A DNA stretch of 64,000 bases from the NCBI RefSeq assembly GCF_004342725.1, contig NZ_SMCP01000002.1, positions 62,001-126,000 on the forward strand. Direction: 5' to 3'. How positions within the stretch are numbered: the stretch's first letter is position 1; every line of letters starts with the position of its first letter. This document shows, one piece after another, positions 63,386-64,000 of this stretch. A model generated the notes under the pieces. That model had not been told where the DNA came from, did not search any database, and saw only the letters and a list, made by a program, of their open reading frames with translations. Made by a program: the position numbers and the translations under genes. The DNA comes from Testudinibacter aquarius (lineage in GTDB: Bacteria; Pseudomonadota; Gammaproteobacteria; Enterobacterales; Pasteurellaceae).

Positions 63386-64000
63386 TCAGCCCCAAAAACG
63401 CCCCGAATACGCTTTCTCACCAAACCAACTTGGCACAAGGGTGTTCAAATGATCAAACCACGCCAGCATCATCTGCATCATTTCGTTTGAATAATCCACC
63501 TCTTCTTTGCCAAAGTGAGCGCCACCGTAAAGGCGTGAATGCTTTCCGCCGCCAGATAAAACGCATTGAGCGTCCAAAAATCCGCCGGCACATCGCCAAA
63601 ATAGCTACGAAGCTGCCCAATGGCAAACGGTGGGCTCACCTCTGCTGTAACCATTGCCCCTGTCAGCGCATAATAAGGATCGACCAAACCGCTGCCTTGA
63701 AAGTCAATCACATACAGCTCGTTTTGCGGTGAAATCACCATATTGTCGGACTGAAAATCGGCGTGCAACAGGCTCATCGGGCGGTGCTGCAAGCAAGAGA
63801 TATGCTTGTCTATAAAAGCAAGCAGCAGCTCGCCGCCAAACAATGTTTCGCCGCAGGCGTGATAATCTTCAAGATATTTTTTGACCTTGCCGCCATATAT
63901 CGTCGCCCAATTGGCGGAAGGCGGATGACTTTCAACTGCCTGCATGGTTTTCAGCATTTGCCCTGCTTGGCAGCCGAAGCCATATTGCGTGCTTTCTGAA
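63386..64000 (-). pseudogene. Aminoglycoside-phosphotransferase-like gene, frameshifted and partial
   Basis: The gene enters from the window end (YGFGCQAGQMLKTMQAVESH). It has the phosphotransferase catalytic loop LLHADFQSDNMVI and the metal motif YVIDFQGSG. Near 63,505 the frame is lost (LTLAKKRWIIQTK, stop), but the next frame continues the protein (KEEVDYSNEMMQMMLAWFDH, ending at 63386). One lost base explains this. It is either a decayed gene or a sequencing error. The start is not in the window. Confidence 0.75.

Noticed and set aside
38304-64000. Prophage or integrative element as explanation for the accessory segment
   Set aside because: No integrase, transposase, phage structural gene, tRNA or flanking attachment repeat was found. 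Uptake words at gene ends fit transformation better.

Overview
The window is chromosomal DNA of a naturally competent Pasteurellaceae bacterium (Haemophilus/Aggregatibacter/Pasteurella relatives). The 9-base Haemophilus-type uptake signal AAGTGCGGT or its complement recurs throughout. The gene sets are also typical of the family: glgBXCAP, the six-gene tetronate-catabolism operon with its DeoR regulator, glpX/zapB, metL/metJ and murB/birA. No rRNA, tRNA, CRISPR array, insertion sequence or phage gene was seen.

Region A (1-38.3 kb) is an ordinary core region. It holds the queD end, queE, a gutted Fic-family remnant, a pabA-type amidotransferase, yihY, dtd, a SIMPL-domain protein and slyD. Next come a hydrolase-rich block (5.1-11.8 kb, one gene frameshifted) and the D-erythronate/L-threonate operon (gntP-type permease, denD, otnI, otnC, otnK, ltnD) with a divergent deoR-type regulator. 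Then follow glpX, zapB, the glycogen operon glgB-glgX-glgC-glgA-glgP ended by a strong terminator, a PEBP protein, an AraC regulator, metL divergent from metJ with candidate met boxes between them, a DUF2322-like gene, birA, murB and an EamA transporter.

Region B (about 38.3 kb to the end) is different. It is visibly richer in G+C in most genes and full of Neisseriaceae DNA uptake sequences in several dialects (GCCGTCTGAA and GGCTGCCTGAA types). It carries accessory genes: GST, a PHP phosphoesterase with a TIM-barrel isomerase, many alpha/beta hydrolases, LysR/AraC/TetR regulators, DUF1330 and ABM ferredoxin-fold proteins, flavodoxin-fold quinone reductases (one Tat-exported), aldo/keto and old-yellow-enzyme reductases, a luciferase-like monooxygenase, an orphan SUKH immunity-type gene, a DUF4143 ATPase and a YhcG nuclease. 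Gene remnants (LysR, aldo/keto reductase tail, flavin-oxidoreductase tail, a frameshifted phosphotransferase) mark it as a recombination-prone mosaic, most simply explained by transfer from oral Neisseriaceae.

The most unusual signal is a composite uptake element. Six times in region B a Pasteurellaceae USS abuts, with no spacer, an inverted Neisseriaceae DUS (AAGTGCGGT followed at once by TTCAGACGG or TTCAGGCAGCCT). At 55,061-55,092 the USS is the loop of a DUS hairpin. A second unexplained structure is a symmetric array of three 16-bp palindromes, spaced exactly 39 bp centre to centre, upstream of the DUF4143 ATPase. All functions are inferred from sequence recognition only.
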